64,000 nt of DNA, taken from contig CM051458.1 of NCBI GenBank assembly GCA_028274465.1, forward strand, positions 12,291,566 through 12,355,565. The letters are read 5' to 3'. Under the pieces are notes generated by a model. It saw only the letters and a list, made by a program, of their open reading frames with translations, searched no databases and was not told the origin of the DNA. Source of the DNA: Plantago ovata (taxonomy: Eukaryota > Streptophyta > Magnoliopsida > Lamiales > Plantaginaceae). This document shows positions 12,351 through 25,800 of this stretch, piece by piece; the first letter of the stretch is position 1, and every line of letters starts with the position of its first letter. The position numbers and the translations under genes are program-made.

Positions 12351-12459
12351 GAATTGATTTTCATATAAATACACGCCGGAGGACATTATCTACTTCACAT
12401 TTTTCTTTATATTTTCCCACATTTGACACCAATAAATATATAAACTCATACAGATAATA

Positions 12460-14653
12460 TTATTTGTCCTCTAGCACTTGTTCAACTTCCTTGCACTTGA
12501 ACAAGCAAGCACAAACAAGATAATAACCATAGTTCAAAATCACAATCACTGCTAGCACCCAATAGACGTTCTCTAACTTCCCATAATTGATATTGTTAGG
12601 CAACCATCCTGTCTTTTCTCTAACAAAGTCGACAAGTGCGGTGCTGACGTAAAACGCAACCCCTACTTGCGATGAAACCAAAGCAGTTGCCACAGTCTTC
12701 AGAGAACTCGGAAATTCCAGGTAAAAGAACGCGAACTGAGCTGGAAAATGAAAAGCCTCTGCTACACCTAGTAGACCCATTTGCGGAACCAACCATAACA
12801 CCGACATTGGCACTATTTCAGACCCTGTCATACAAGAGCTTATGAGTTATGATAACTTAACAACTGAATGTTGAGACTAACATTTAAGTCATATTGTGAA
12901 CACATGCAACATACTCTTACATACCTTGTAAGTGGTTAGAAGTGAAGGAGCCCCTTCGTTTGGATTCAACCAGGGCGGAAATAACAACGGTGAGGACATT
13001 AAAAACATGGCCAGTCCCAATTTGTTGCAACTGAGTTGGAACATTCAGTCCTGTAAATTTCTTCCACATAGGCCATACAAGTCTTTCCAATAGAGCAAGA
13101 GTTACGCAAGTGGAGAGTAACAAGAACACCCCAATTGAGCCAGATGGTATCTGGAAATCTGATGTCACATGGCGGTCCATTGTTAATGCTTGCAGAACTG
13201 TAAAGCTAGATAGAATTGCAAATGGGGCGTTCAGAAATATGCTTGTTGACCATAATGGGGCAAGTCTGATTAAGGTTTTAAGGTCTTCGACTTGTTGCAC
13301 GGTGCAAAGTTTCCATGACTTTTCAACAGTATCATTTAGCATGACGTCTTCGTTTGTAATAAGCGCAGCACGGTTGAAGAACCTGCACAATGTAGTAACT
13401 AGTATGATATATATGACATAATTCTAACTCTCCCAAAGGATTTGTATCAATATATATTGTAGCAGATTAAACTACCATGAGCAAAATCTGATAAGGTGAT
13501 CACAAAAGCTGATGATAGCCTATAAAAGAATGGAAATTAATGTAATTTTCCTCCTACCTGAAGATGCTTGAGGGTGCTTCAGCCGTTCCTTTATGCTCAA
13601 TTTCATTCCCATTCCCGAAATAATAATCTGCAGCTTGCGATGAGATTCTCACTTTCCTTTTCCTAATACTAGCAACAACCACACGTACCAAGCTCGTGAA
13701 CGGGCTACCTTGAGGCTTGTCCTGACGATAATACCGACTTCCCAACAAAAGAATGACTAGGCCCAGAACACCCGTTGCTACAGACAGGCCGAATCCACAT
13801 GGCCAGCTCACATTATCTTCAATATACACCATTCCAGTAATACCTATAGCAGCAGCAACATACAATACGAATAGATACCAGTTAAAGTAAGTTGCACGGT
13901 CCTTTTGATTCTCAAACTGGTTGGCTCCCATTGCTGCGATGGCAAATTTAGCTCCCCCTGTCCCAATAATTGCAAGAGCTAAAGCTGTGTATAACACCGC
14001 ATTCTGGAAGGGTGATGGACCGGGACACGCACCTGTTCCACTATTATCAGCACAGTAAGGCGGCTTTAGGCCATCTACTGTCACAATGAGTAGTAGTAGT
14101 ATAGGTCCCTGCAGAAAAGTATATATTTTCATGATTTATAGCAGATAAATGGTTAAAATAAACATTAATTTTAATGAAAAATAAGTTTTGTTATATATGT
14201 TCCGGGACACCTCCCGAGACCATGTGAGAGAGCCTTACCATCAAGGAAATGAGATACAGTATCCAGATTGTAGTGAAACAACCAAGCCATGAATCAGCAA
14301 TAATTGCTACTATGATGGGCAAAAATGATATGCAACCTGATACCAAGTTGTAGATTTGAGCAGCATTAATGCTAGTAAGGTTGAATTCGTTGATTAGGAA
14401 CACGATGATATTGTTCATCCACGCGCCTCCTGAGAGAACCATTGCTGCTGAAGAAGCTGCAAGTACGTACAAAAAAGTATATATGTTATACACAGCCAAA
14501 GATATACTAGCTATAGTAGTACTACATTTAAGGATGCAAACATGCATGGCGGATGAATGATAGAAAGAAGTAGGACTAACGGAGGAGGAACAGCAGGGTT
14601 TTCCAGCCGCCATGACGTGAATTTTCATCAGCATGATCAAAATTAGCATCCAT
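12460..14653 (-). CDS. NPF2-type (NAXT-like) nitrate/peptide family transporter, copy B, intact
   Basis: Five exons, all with GT/AG borders: 14581-14653, 14239-14456, 13558-14108, 12925-13382, 12460-12824. They sum to 1665 bp, giving 554 aa and TAA with no frame break, a normal length for the family. Recognisable blocks: GGWKTLLFLL at the start, NNIIVFLINEFNLTSINAAQ, IADSWLGCF, YTALALAIIGTGGAKF, DRATYFNWYLF, GFGLSVATG, FFNRAALIT, QQVEDLKTLIRLAPLW, TALVDFVREKTGWLPNNINYGKLEN and YGYYLVCACLFK. These place it with the NPF2 clade that includes the Arabidopsis NAXT nitrate-excretion transporters: 12-helix membrane proteins moving nitrate or organic solutes with protons. The substrate here is unknown. 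The charged ExxER motif of many NPF first helices is absent. The start codon is the first ATG in frame with the conserved GGW. Confidence 0.92.
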
Positions 14654-16954
14654 GTTAAGTTCTTCTTAATCAATTAATCTTATAACTATTTTGGTAGCTA
14701 GGTACTGTTCTTAAATAATCACGTACTGGACTTTGCTTGCTACTTTCTCAATGTTAAACAAACATACTATATAGGTAAGGTGGAAGAATACAAATATAAT
14801 TATATTTGGTTAATCGTAAAGCAATCCTAATTAGATATTGTAATTAATCAGATATACGTATATATATTTCTGTTGTAAAAAAATTAACTAAACCAACCAC
14901 AACGAGACTAAGATACATCAACTGAAGATTATCTGGCTAATTTGGTCCTTGTCGCAATTTTTAACTAATATAGCTATATATATATATATGCATGAAGTAA
15001 TAAATACGAAAAGTATTATGATTATTTATTTTTTATTTTTAAATAAAATAAAATTTTATCAAGACATGATCTATTAAGCATGTAAGCAAAAAAAAGCCCC
15101 AAACAAACTGAAGACTCCAATGGTTTGATGTTTAAGTCCTCTATATGTGCCAAATACTATTCATGCATTAATCCATTCCTACTAAAACAATATATTAAAT
15201 AATTATTTTTTATATTGTTTGAGGCTTAATTGAGGACTACTAACTTTTTCATGGGCAAAAAAGTCTCCACTGGAGTCATTTTTTAGACTTAATTGGGGAC
15301 AACAAAAAAGCCTCCATAACGTGTGGTTTTAAGCATTTTAGATCATAATTCTAGTTTTCAATTATTGAGATAAGTTTATGAACGTAGCCGATCATCAATC
15401 ACATTATCTTTTGAAATGCTAGCAGCCCCTAGCAGGAGTAGTCTTTTTTTTTTTTTTTTTTCTTTCTCTTTTTCTAACTAGTCACCTGTATGTTTAACAT
15501 TGTTTCACTAGTATTATACTAGTTAATTAAACCGATTCTATTTTAACCAAAACATATGGGAGATGGCCGGCCTAAAAGTCTAAAACTAAACTAAACTAAG
15601 CATTGCAGCCATGCATTCTTATTCAAGATGACCTGATCTTCACAAGTGATTCCCATATATTGTCTGTCAATATTGGAATAGATTTGGAATAAGCAAGATT
15701 TTCAGCACAAGCAGCATTGCCTAGCTAAAAAATTCTATTTCAAAGATCATTTATTCCATGAAGGGAAGTAGTACATATTAAAAACCAATAGCTAGATTAA
15801 TTTCTGAACACATGATGCATGACATGACGAGCTCAAAAAATTCTGTACAATACTTACCCCTTGAAGAAAGAAGCTTGTAAAATTCTGAAATGCTTCATTC
15901 ATGGCTGAGCCAAATTGATTGATTGCCCAGAAAAGCTCTTGTATTCTATGCTCACCAATTAAACAACCCTTGCATGTATCCCTGCGATCATCGTCCGCAA
16001 TCGAACGGTTGATCATCATCAGCTGATATTGATTGGTCAATATCATCCTCATATATCCTCACTATCTACTCAATTTCATCGTCAATTCGTCAACATCAAG
16101 TTTCATCAGATTCCTCTTCCACTGAATCACTCATCAATTTCGTTCCCATGGAAAGAGAACAGAGAAGGAATGATTGATTTGATGGAGCTAGAGTATGAAA
16201 ATTAGGGTTCCACACCGTATGAAGTTTATTTTCTAAAAGGCCACATATTTGCACAAATACTAAACTTCGGCCACCTTAACAATTATTTAATTAAACAATT
16301 GTCCCGTTTTAATGATCTTTCATTTTCTAAATGGCCCCCATGTTTCTGAACTATTGCTATTGTGCTGCCGAAATTCTTAATAAACAACGCTGGTTAAACT
16401 TTAAAGCATATAGGCGTTGCATTAACGCTATTCATTAGTAGTAGGGTTGTAAAAATAAAAAGCCCGTTTCGTCCGGTGACTATTCATCCGCGATGGTTAG
16501 AAGTTTGGTAAAATACTGCCACGTTTAGATATTTTATAATCCGCCTAGAAGCAGGTGGGTGGTGGTTTAATTGGTGGGTTTAGAAAGAAGAGGATCCAAG
16601 ACACTGTCACAAAAGTTATATAAATGAATCTTGAAAACGAATGAAAAGATGAACAAGGTTTCTTGTAGTGTCATAAGCTTTACCAACTGGTTGTCACATC
16701 CGCGAGTTGATGAATATGTTTATTTTTTTATAGAAGCTTCATGTTTCTTGATTGATATTCTGATTAGCGTGACCCTTAATCATTCTTTTCCCTACCAAGT
16801 TTATTTCATCTCTTTGCCGACGAATCCGATGGATGTAGTTTGCGATCCACCAGGTTCACATGTTAGTATTTTCTATTCTTAGTTCGTGAATCCATAAACG
16901 AAATCCGTACCAAGTTTAATTTTGATTAATTTAGTATGTATGAACTCGTACTCG
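14654..16954. other. Spacer between NPF copy B and the dirigent pseudogene, duplicated elsewhere
   Basis: The 14690-15000 part matches the upstream flanks of copies A, D and E. The 15360-16440 part matches 55480-56270 in patches (for example around GAAAATTAGGGTTC and GGCGTTGCATTAA), showing the spacer was duplicated with the gene. There is a long T run at about 15440-15460. Open frames (15792-16052, 16631-16882) have no recognisable domain. Confidence 0.6.
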
Positions 16955-17130
16955 TTTTTTTTTTTTTTTAAACGGCAAATATTACAAGTATTCCTACACT
17001 ACTATTACACAACATCCTAAACCACCTTATATCTCCACACCTACCGCCTTATGTCTCCGCTGAGGACCAAACCCCGCACCTCTCCTTTCACCGTCTCAAC
17101 TCTATTCTGTTGGACCATCTTATAACTCCA
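16955..17130 (-). mobile_element. SINE-like retroposon with poly(A) tail and about 15-bp TSD
   Basis: The block begins with 15 T (a poly(A) tail on the minus strand). It is flanked by TATGAACTCGTACTC (16939-16953) and TATAAACTCGTACTC (17131-17145), one mismatch in 15. A long imperfect target duplication plus an A tail on a roughly 160-bp body is the hallmark of a SINE. A weak tRNA-like B-box-related phrase occurs in the head, but the tRNA relation is not certain. Confidence 0.72.
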
Positions 17131-17393
17131 TATAAACTCGTACTCTTATAAGGCAGATGTTTAACTATATACTCCATTCATATGCATTATGTTTTACTAA
17201 TATGTGCTTAGCTTTTAAGTTTTTTACATCATTTGTTCAGCTGATACGTATATGATGCATTGATAGAAAACAAAGCAACGGCATGTGAAAGTTCCAATAG
17301 CAATCAAACTCTGGTCAGAACCACAACAATTAATATATATGAAGTAAATTGAAAAAAAGAAAAAAAAAAAGAGATCGAAGGAACTATATATAG

Positions 17394-17891
17394 TTAATAG
17401 TGCATCACAGTGATGTTATACTCAACCGTGGCATCCTTAGTCGTTCGATTAAAAGTAATGGTTCAAATCTTGGCATAGCCACGTGCAAAGAGAAAAAGCC
17501 CAGTTCCGCCAATGACTGGCATCTCCCTCACTGGAAGAGTGGCCTGATTACTCCCAAATATGGTGATGGTGCTGCCATTATACTTCCCATACGTGAGCAC
17601 AAAGTTCATGCTCATGGACAGGGAGAGTCCTTGTGAAACCAATGCATAAAAGCCTTGTGCCCTTCCGACTTCTTTGGAGCTCAGTTTGAACCCCAAGGTC
17701 AGAGGACTATCAATCATAATGACATTCCCAAATCCAAATGTCATGTTGGGGGCTGATTTCACGATTTGTATGGAAGTAGGGGCACTGCCACTGAGAACGT
17801 CGTGCCAGTATAGATGGAGATGGCTGACTTTTAGTTTCATTGGCTTGTCAAAACTGTCAGTATTTCCAAAACTGCCAGATACATGATTCAC
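17394..17891 (-). pseudogene. Dirigent protein, broken copy
   Basis: The translation contains HLYWHDVLSGSAPTSIQIV, EVGRAQGFYA, NFVLTYGKYNGSTITIFGSN and GGTGLFLFARGYAKI, the dirigent fold core, closely matching the intact copy at 56599-57147. Two defects are visible. The N-terminal signal peptide is missing; the frame starts with MNHVSG and has no hydrophobic leader. There is also an in-frame TGA just after RGYAKI where the intact copy has CGA. Past that stop the frame continues to DATVEYNITVMHY and TAA at 17394-17396. Loss of the secretion signal and of about 25 C-terminal residues makes a functional product unlikely. Confidence 0.88.
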
Positions 17892-18890
17892 AATCTAATA
17901 TTGAACGGAATGTCTTCCCGTATAGCTGCTCAAGACGCTCGACTTGTTGAGTGAGGTATGTCATTCATAAACTTGGCCCTTTTGCTGAAACAAATACCAT
18001 AGATATATTAGTACATAAAAGTCAAAGAGTTATTTGAATGAGACAAACTGTCAAAAAAATAAAATAATATATACTGTACCACTTCATAATTGTTCGATTA
18101 TCAAGAACACTATTGATGGACACCAGGTACATTATCTTCAATCCAATACGAAATGGTATGTCGTTCTAGGTTGGTGGGTTAGAGTTTCGGCTATTGGATA
18201 TGGAGTTCATGCTAGTCTTTTGCTTCCTGGTCATTTGATGCATATTGTTGGCATGGAAATGGATAGAAGAGATTAAGAAAACAAAATGATACGGAAGAAA
18301 TGAAGTAGTCAAAATGAATTTAAGAAATATGTATGTTTAGGCTATTTATACATGTAATTTCTCTTTCTATGACAAAAACTTATGTGAGACATAAGTTATT
18401 GAGAGACATGAGAGACATATACTAATTGCTAGTTCTTAAATTCAGTTCGCGGGTTGACCCATATTCATGGATCATGGATTTTGGATTCGGATTTATATAA
18501 ATATCAGAATCCTCATATTTATCTCTCTAATTCAGAAATCCAAAACAACACAACACATCACCTCTCTCCCGTCCTCTCAAGGTTCTCTGTCGTCCTGCTC
18601 GCCGTGCCACCGTCTAGCCACCGTTGCACCACTCAACACCATGTCGTTGTGTACTTCGCTCATTTTAGTCCGCATTTGTGATTTAGAATGGATAAATCAA
18701 ATCCGACTGTCAAGGTTAGAAGATGTTGCTAGCAGCTCTTTTTAACTGACGCATGAGGAAACGAAAGAAAGAATGAAGTATGTGAAAAACAAGAGCTTGA
18801 ACCGAGACATACAAAAACATGTAAAAATTTCCAACGATTAGGGCCCTAATTACTTATACTACTTCATACTTGAAAGTGAATCTCAAAGTT
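17892..18890. other. No gene recognised
   Basis: AT-rich sequence. The short open frames (18034-18276, 18454-18745) match no family I know. Confidence 0.4.
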
Positions 18891-18899
18891 ACAAACATG

Positions 18900-19790
18900 T
18901 TATGATCTGAACGAAAGGACCTTTGTGGAAAGACACTATCAATAGTGAAATTCAATTTATTTTGCCAAATCATACTTGGGAACTAGTGGATCTTACTCAA
19001 GAAAGTAAACCACTAGGCTACAAGTGGATTTTCAAGAGAAAACTGAAGTCTAATGGAACTATTGATAAGTATAAAGCCAGGTTGGTGATTTAGGATTATC
19101 GTAAAAAATATGGTCAAGATTACTTTGACACATACTCTGTGTGTAAAAAATAACATACTTGGTCAGGAAGAGAAGGTTTGTAAATTGGTAAAGTCTTTGT
19201 AAGATTTGATATGAAGGACATGGGTCTAGCTTACGTAATCCTTGGGATTAAAATTTTCTTTGGAACACTTGACGGGTTGATGTTGAGCCAGCTCACTATG
19301 TGGATAAGATTCATGAGAAAATTAACAAGGATGATGCTTAACAGGCTAGAACGCCATTTGATTCAAATGTTCATCTTGCAAAGAACAATGACTTAGGAGT
19401 ATTTCAAGTTGAATACTATAGAATAATCGGAAGTCTAATGAACTTGAGGAACTACACAAGGCCTAATCTTGCCTTTGTTGTAAGTAAACCGAGTCGTTAA
19501 TCCAGGAGTGCGTCACTGGAAAGCTATAATGGGAGTACTGAAGTACTTGAGGTTTTCTTGTGATTGTGGGTTGTAGTATAGTAGATAGCTGGTTATGCTT
19601 GAAGGATATGCCGATGCAAGCTGGATTTTAGATTTCAAGAATGCAAAATCCGCTAGTTGATATGTCTTCATTTTTGGAGGTGCTACAGTTTCTTGGAAAT
19701 CTTTTGAACAAACTGTTATAACAACATCCACGATGGAAGTAGAGTTTGTTGCATTGAAAACATGCGCACATCGAGGAAGCCGAATGACTA
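18900..19790 (+). pseudogene. Ty1-copia reverse transcriptase/RNase H remnant
   Basis: Plus-strand reading gives NHTWELVDLTQESKPLGYKW, then FKRKLKSNGTIDKYKARLV followed by a stop, then after a gap DMKDMGLAYVILGIKI, RHWKAIMGVLKYLRFSCDCG and WILDFKNAKSASGYVFIFGG. These are successive blocks of a copia reverse transcriptase and RNase H domain in correct order. Stops, frame changes and missing blocks (including the YxDD catalytic motif) show a degenerate fragment. No LTR was found next to it. Confidence 0.85.
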
Positions 19791-19799
19791 CACATATTT

Positions 19800-20492
19800 A
19801 TATTTTTAGAGTGTCTTCCAAGTTGGCTCAAACCTGCATAAAAGAATAAGTGAAACAAAAGTCAAAATCCAAATAACCAAACTTTTATTTTTCCTTTTGG
19901 CCTACAACCCAGGTCCGGAAAAAAAAACCCAAATTTCAAGCCTTTGAGTCCCGGGTTTAATTGATTCTCTGGGTTGACCCAACGTGTTTGAAACCACCTA
20001 GCCCTTGGATAGAAAGTTTCAAAAAATCTACAAGCACAATTTTAACACTAGGTGTGTGCTAGTATAATTTTAACACTTCACCTTCTAATTTTAAACTGTT
20101 ACTATTCATTAACTTAAGTAATTTTGGGCGTTGAATATACCAATTCGAAACCTTTAAATAGTAAAAATATATATTTAATTTTTTTTAATTAACAAATCAC
20201 AAGAAATAAATAATTTCCGTATAAAATACATACACCCCATAGTACATTATCTACTTCACATTTTTCTTTATATTCTCCAACATTTTCACACCCTTAACAT
20301 TACAGATGTAAACTCATACAGATAGTACTGAATATGAACAACAAGTATATATATAATCCCTATTTGGATCTTCACTATACCAACACAATGTGGCATCATA
20401 TTACACATCATCATACGCAGTAAATAATTTCACCAGAGTCTCATATACTTGCTTGGTCATGATCACCAACTGATCTGGAAACAGAAGTAGCC
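19800..20492. other. 3' flank of NPF copy C
   Basis: From about 20225 the sequence matches the 3' flank of copy B (12356-12459), including ACATTATCTACTTCACAT. No gene seen. Confidence 0.6.
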
Positions 20493-22806
20493 TTATTTGT
20501 CCTCTAGCACTTGTTCAACCTTCTTGTACTTGAACAAGCAAGCACAAACAAGATAATAGCCACAGTTTAAAACCCCAATCACTGCAAGCACCCAATACAG
20601 GTTCTCTAGCTTCCCATAATTGATATTGTTAGGCAACCATCCTGTCCTTTCTCTAACAAAGTCCACCAGCGCGGTGCTTAGGTAAAAAGCTACCCCTAGT
20701 TCTGCTATAACCACAGAAGTTGCAACACTCTTTAGAGAACTCGGAAACTCCAAGTAGAAGAACGCGAGCTGTGCTGGCAAATGAAATGCTTCTCCGATGC
20801 CTAGTACAACCAGTTGTGGAACCAACCACAACACTGACATTGGCACTATTTCTGAGCCTGTCATATAAGTTAATTTAGACAACTTAAGATTAATAAGGGA
20901 GTCTCAGGGTCGAATATGGATGACATTATAGCCATGATATTGTGAAAAACAACTCAGACAAACCTTGTAAATGGTTAGAAGTGAAGGAGCCCCTTCTCTT
21001 GAGTTCAACCAGGCCAGAAACAACCATGGAGAGGACATTAAAAACATGGCCGGTTCCAATTTGTTGCAACTGAGTTGGAACATTTAGTCCTGTAAATTTC
21101 GTCCACATTGGCCAAACAACTCTTTCCAGTAGAGCAACAGCTATGGAAGTAGCAAGTAACATGAACGCCGTAATTGAGCCAGCTGGTATCTGAAAACCCG
21201 ATGTCAAGTGGCGGTCCATTGTTAAGGCTTGCAGAACTGAAAAGCTAAGCAAGATTGCTAATGGTGCATTTAGAAATATGCTTGTTGACCATAAGGGGGA
21301 AAGTCTGATTAAAGTCTTAAGGTCTTCGACTTGTTGCACGGTGCAAAGTTTCCATGATTTTACAATGGAATCGTTTTGTAGGACATCTTCATTGGTAATC
21401 AATGCAGCACGGTTGAGGAACCTGAACAAGGAGGTGAGATAGTGTAGCAGATTAATTAGGCCACAGTGACTGAAATCTGGTCAGATGATACCACAATAAT
21501 TTAATACCACAAACTAATAACCTTTAATCATCTTCAAAATTATTTTACAAGTTAACTATATTTACGATTAATTTGTGATCAAACAGAACTAAGTGGATAA
21601 CTTATTCATGATGGGCCGAGGAAGTACAACTCAGCTTTTCTGCAATAATCTGATGCATGCTATATATAATAATCAAAATTAATTTATTTTCTTTCGCCTA
21701 CCTGAAGATACTGGAGGGTGCTTCAGCCGTTCCTTTAAGCTCAATTCCATCCCCATACCCGTAATAATAATCTGCAGCTTGTGACGAAATTCTCACTTTC
21801 CATTTACAGACACTCGCGACAACCACACGTACCAAGCTGGTGAACGGGCTTCCTTCAGGCTTGTCGTGACGATAATACCTACTTCCTAACAGAAGAAAGG
21901 CAATCGCCAGAACAGCCGCGGCTAGTGACAGGCCGAACCCACATGGCCAACTCACATTATCCTCAACATACACCATTCCTGTCATACCTATAATAGAAGC
22001 AACATTCGCTACGAACAAATACCAGTTGAAGTAAGTTGCACGATCCTTTTGCTTCGCAAACTGATTGGCTCCCAGTGTTGCCATGGCATATCTAGCTCCG
22101 CCTGCCCCAACACATGCAAGAGCTAAAGCTGTGTATATCAACGCATACTGGAAGGGTGTTGGACCGGGACAAACACCTGTTCCACTATTGTCGACACACT
22201 CTGGCGGCTTTAGTCCATCTACAGTCACAATAAGAACTAGTAGTATCGGTCCCTGCAGCCAAGTATATATTTTAGCGAATACATGGTAACAAGATTGGAT
22301 TAAGTCTCGAGATGTGCCATTGGTCAAATTTAATTTATTGGACAATTTTTGCCATTTTCTGGTACGTACCATCAAGGAAATGAGATAAAGTGTCCATATG
22401 GCAGTGAAACAACCAAGCCATGCATCAGCAATAATTGCTACGATGACAGGCAAGAATGAAGAGCAACCGGATACCAAATTCGAGATTTGAGCAGCATCAA
22501 TGCTAGTAACGTTGAATTCGTTGATCAGGAACACGATGAGATTGGTTGCCCACCCGCTTCCAGAGAGCGCCATGGCTGCTACAGAAGCTGCAAGTAAAAA
22601 AAGTATGTCATTTAGGAATTAAAAGGTTTCGTTAATTGAGAAAACTACATATACATCTAAATTTTAACATGCAAGGAGAGAGAAATTAATTCGGACGAAC
22701 GGAGGAGGAATGGCAAGGTTTTCCAGCCACCACGATCGCGATCTGAAGTGAAGTCCGATTCCGGAGATTCATCATCAGCTGTCATAACAGCTCGCAGAAC
22801 AGCCAT
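20493..22806 (-). CDS. NPF2-type (NAXT-like) transporter, copy C, intact
   Basis: Five exons: 22701-22806, 22370-22587, 21702-22252, 20964-21421, 20493-20857. The sum is 1698 bp, giving 565 aa and TAA, with every phase matching copy B. Exon 1 is longer than in copies A and B (35 codons plus one base) with an acidic head containing TADDESPESDFTSDRDRGGW. Core blocks are the same as in copy B: ATNLIVFLINEFN, IADAWLGCF, YTALALACVGAGGARYAM, GFGLSLAAA, FLNRAALIT, QQVEDLKTLIRLSPLW and TALVDFVRERTGWLPNNINYG. It is expected to be a 12-helix plasma-membrane or tonoplast transporter of nitrate or small organic anions; the substrate cannot be read from sequence. It is the most divergent of the five copies, so the B/C duplication is probably older than the A/B or D/E ones. 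Confidence 0.92.
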
Positions 22807-25800
22807 GTTTAGTTAATACTATATACAATTCTAATATGGTAGCTATGCTATATAGGGTAGGCATTTAACTACGTATATACGTTCTTAAATAATCACGCAA
22901 GTATACTGCGCTGGCTTAATTGCTACGTTCTCAATGTTAAACAATCATAATAAGGTGGAACAATCCAAATTTTAATTGTACATGTTTATTTAAACTTGAA
23001 GCAATTAATGCTATAGGTAACATAACATATCGTAATTAAATCCTTTTACTAGCAATAGTAATAGACTGGGAACCGCGTACGCTCGTGAAACGTAATCTTG
23101 TAAAAAATTATTATTTTATTAAATAATATATTGAAATAAATGGAGTGAATATATAATCTTCACATAATGACTTCAAACGTAATAAAATAAATAACTAATT
23201 GAGTAATTAAACTTAATATAAATGGTGTGGTATAAATGTATATAGTTTTTGTAGTTATGCGATTAATAGTTTTGAATTGAACTGTATTAGACATACGAAA
23301 AGTATTCTTTCGATGAGTTAAAACCTTGGAAACATTCAAATTCAAAATTTGCAATGCATCTTTTTCGCATGTTATTTGGTATTCTTCATCAGTTGTCAAG
23401 TGCTTCATATAAACATTCTAGTTTCATAATATGATGTTTTAGTTATTTTTATCGTATGATTTAAGAATAATTTAAGGTCAAAATGACCATCGAAAAAGTC
23501 AACAAAATCAAGTGTTACATTTATTATTGGACGGAGGAAGTATGTCTTTTTTTATAAGAACATATCATGGTTATTTTTAAAATTAAGTATAATACGTCAT
23601 ACAATTTTATGTTAAAAAATAAAAATTTAAGAAGAGAATAAATAAAAAGAAAAAAATGAAGCCGATAAGATTTGAACCCAACACCTTCAACTAAAATAAT
23701 GATACAAATAATAAAGAAAAATCACGCCAACAAGATTCGAACCAAACACCTTCAATAAAAATAATGGAGAAAAATCACGCAAACAGGATTCGAACCCTAC
23801 ATCTTTTAATTAACTAATGACACATGTACGCACCAGATTGAAATTGGATAAGCAAGATCAACGGATTAAAATTGATTGGTAGGTCAATCAATTTGGTAAA
23901 TCAATCGGCTTATTATATTACTTTAAGTATAAGAAGGTCATCGAAGTGATATTTAAATTTATTTTAAACAAATATCTTTTATTATAAAAAGAAAATCTAT
24001 TTAAATAAATTAATCCAAATCTGGTTTAAATATGTAAATTTAAATTGGAGTACATAATTTAAATAATTTACATTTGAAAATAAATTATTTAAGATATACA
24101 AAACATCAAAATATAAAAGAATATGAGTATTTTTGTTTAAATTATTCCAGGATTTATAAATTAGAAAAAATAACTTGATCATCTGAACATTAATGAAATC
24201 TCAATGATGTATTTCTAAGATTATAATTAATGAAAATAAATAAACGTACGTTAATCTATTTCAATAAATATTATTTCTTTTATAATTGCAAAAGGTTCCA
24301 AAGAAGTAATATTATTTAATCTTTAATTTAAATGAAGGAAATAAGATCTTTGAATCTTGAGTCATGGTAAAAATGAAAATTTGTTTATTGTAAATGATAA
24401 ACTAAATAAGAGAAATAGAAATATTTGATTAAGGAGAAGGAAATTTTTTAAGGATAAATTGTGAACGAAAAAGGTTTCAAAATTATATAATTGCCTATGG
24501 GGTATCAACCCGTGTGGGATGCAAAACAAACTAGAATCTCTGCACCTCTGCCACTGCACCACTACACAACATGCAACACATTTCATGCTAAACTTATATA
24601 TACAATATGCACTTATCTTGTATGGAGACTATAATGGTAACTTCAACTCAAAAATCAGTGGGGCACTTGACCCCTTGCCACACTGTGGATCCGCCAGTGA
24701 TATACTCCCTTATGTATGGTCTCCCTATATGTATATGTATATAGTAGTTGTACCTTTTTTTTATTTTACACGTTTAATTTTTGTTATAGTTGCGATATTT
24801 TATTTCTTTGATATGTTATTGATATCGTCTTGGAGTAGTTCGTCATAATTCACACGAACTCCGCGTCATCCAACGGTAATTGGTTCAGATAAGATAAGAA
24901 GGATTGGTCGTCAAGAACGACAAAAGAATTTTGAACGTTCATGGTTGAACAGAACATAGAGAAAATCAGAGACAGAAAGGAAACTTAGGAGAATATTCTT
25001 TATTCATAAACCAAAAGCGTAAATAAAACAAGGACTTTGATGGAGCTTATATTGTAGTTCAGACCTGACACAACTACAACTCTAAATACATAATTAACCA
25101 TTAAGAAAGACACTTGATGGCATGCAATGTCTAAAATAAAATGATTAAATTTTAATTCGATAGAGATTAGAGATTTCATCCAACTTCAACTTTATCCATA
25201 CAAACCCATTAAGCAACTAAATAACTGAATAACCTAACAACTAAGGTATCTAAATACTCCCCGCTACTTAAATTCTCATGGGCCATGAACTAGCCATGGC
25301 TTTCACGTGTTCAGATTTCTGGAATCCCTATGAGCATGGTCTAATATATATGACTAAGTTGGGATTCTAGCACGCGGACTATGACTAATTCGTGGCCCAT
25401 AATCAGTTGTGGCAGGCTGGCAAGAAGTATCCAGATGTTTTGTTTTATTTAGATAAGCCACTATTTGTGGATAGATAGAGATGTTCTAACTTATCCATAC
25501 AGACAGAGATATTTTAACTTATGCGTAGAGATAAAGGCGAGTAGATTAGGATTTACCTTCACTAATCACTCCCGCGTAGAGTTTCAGTTGCCGAAGTATG
25601 TGTTTGGCTAACTAGTATATATAAGCACATGCACAACTAGGGCTGGGCATAAAATCCGAAACCGAAAATCCAATCCGAAAATCCGAGTCCAAACCGATCT
25701 AAACCAAATTTTCAGATCGGATTGCGGATCACTGATTTTAGTAATCCGAAATTTCAAATTGGATCGGATTAAAATCCGCGAATTATCGGATTAATCCAAT

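Noticed and set aside
14191..14673. A single 160-aa ORF covering NPF copy B exons 1-2
   Set aside because: It reads through the intron in a frame that destroys GGWKTLLFLL; the spliced frame matches the family and the other copies.
23651..23810. tRNA fragments (GGATTCGAACC-like strings)
   Set aside because: Only the B-box-like string recurs within a tandem repeat; no A-box or cloverleaf.
24840..25560. An additional LTR
   Set aside because: The composition resembles copia LTRs in places, but I found no TG...CA termini with a 5-bp duplication.
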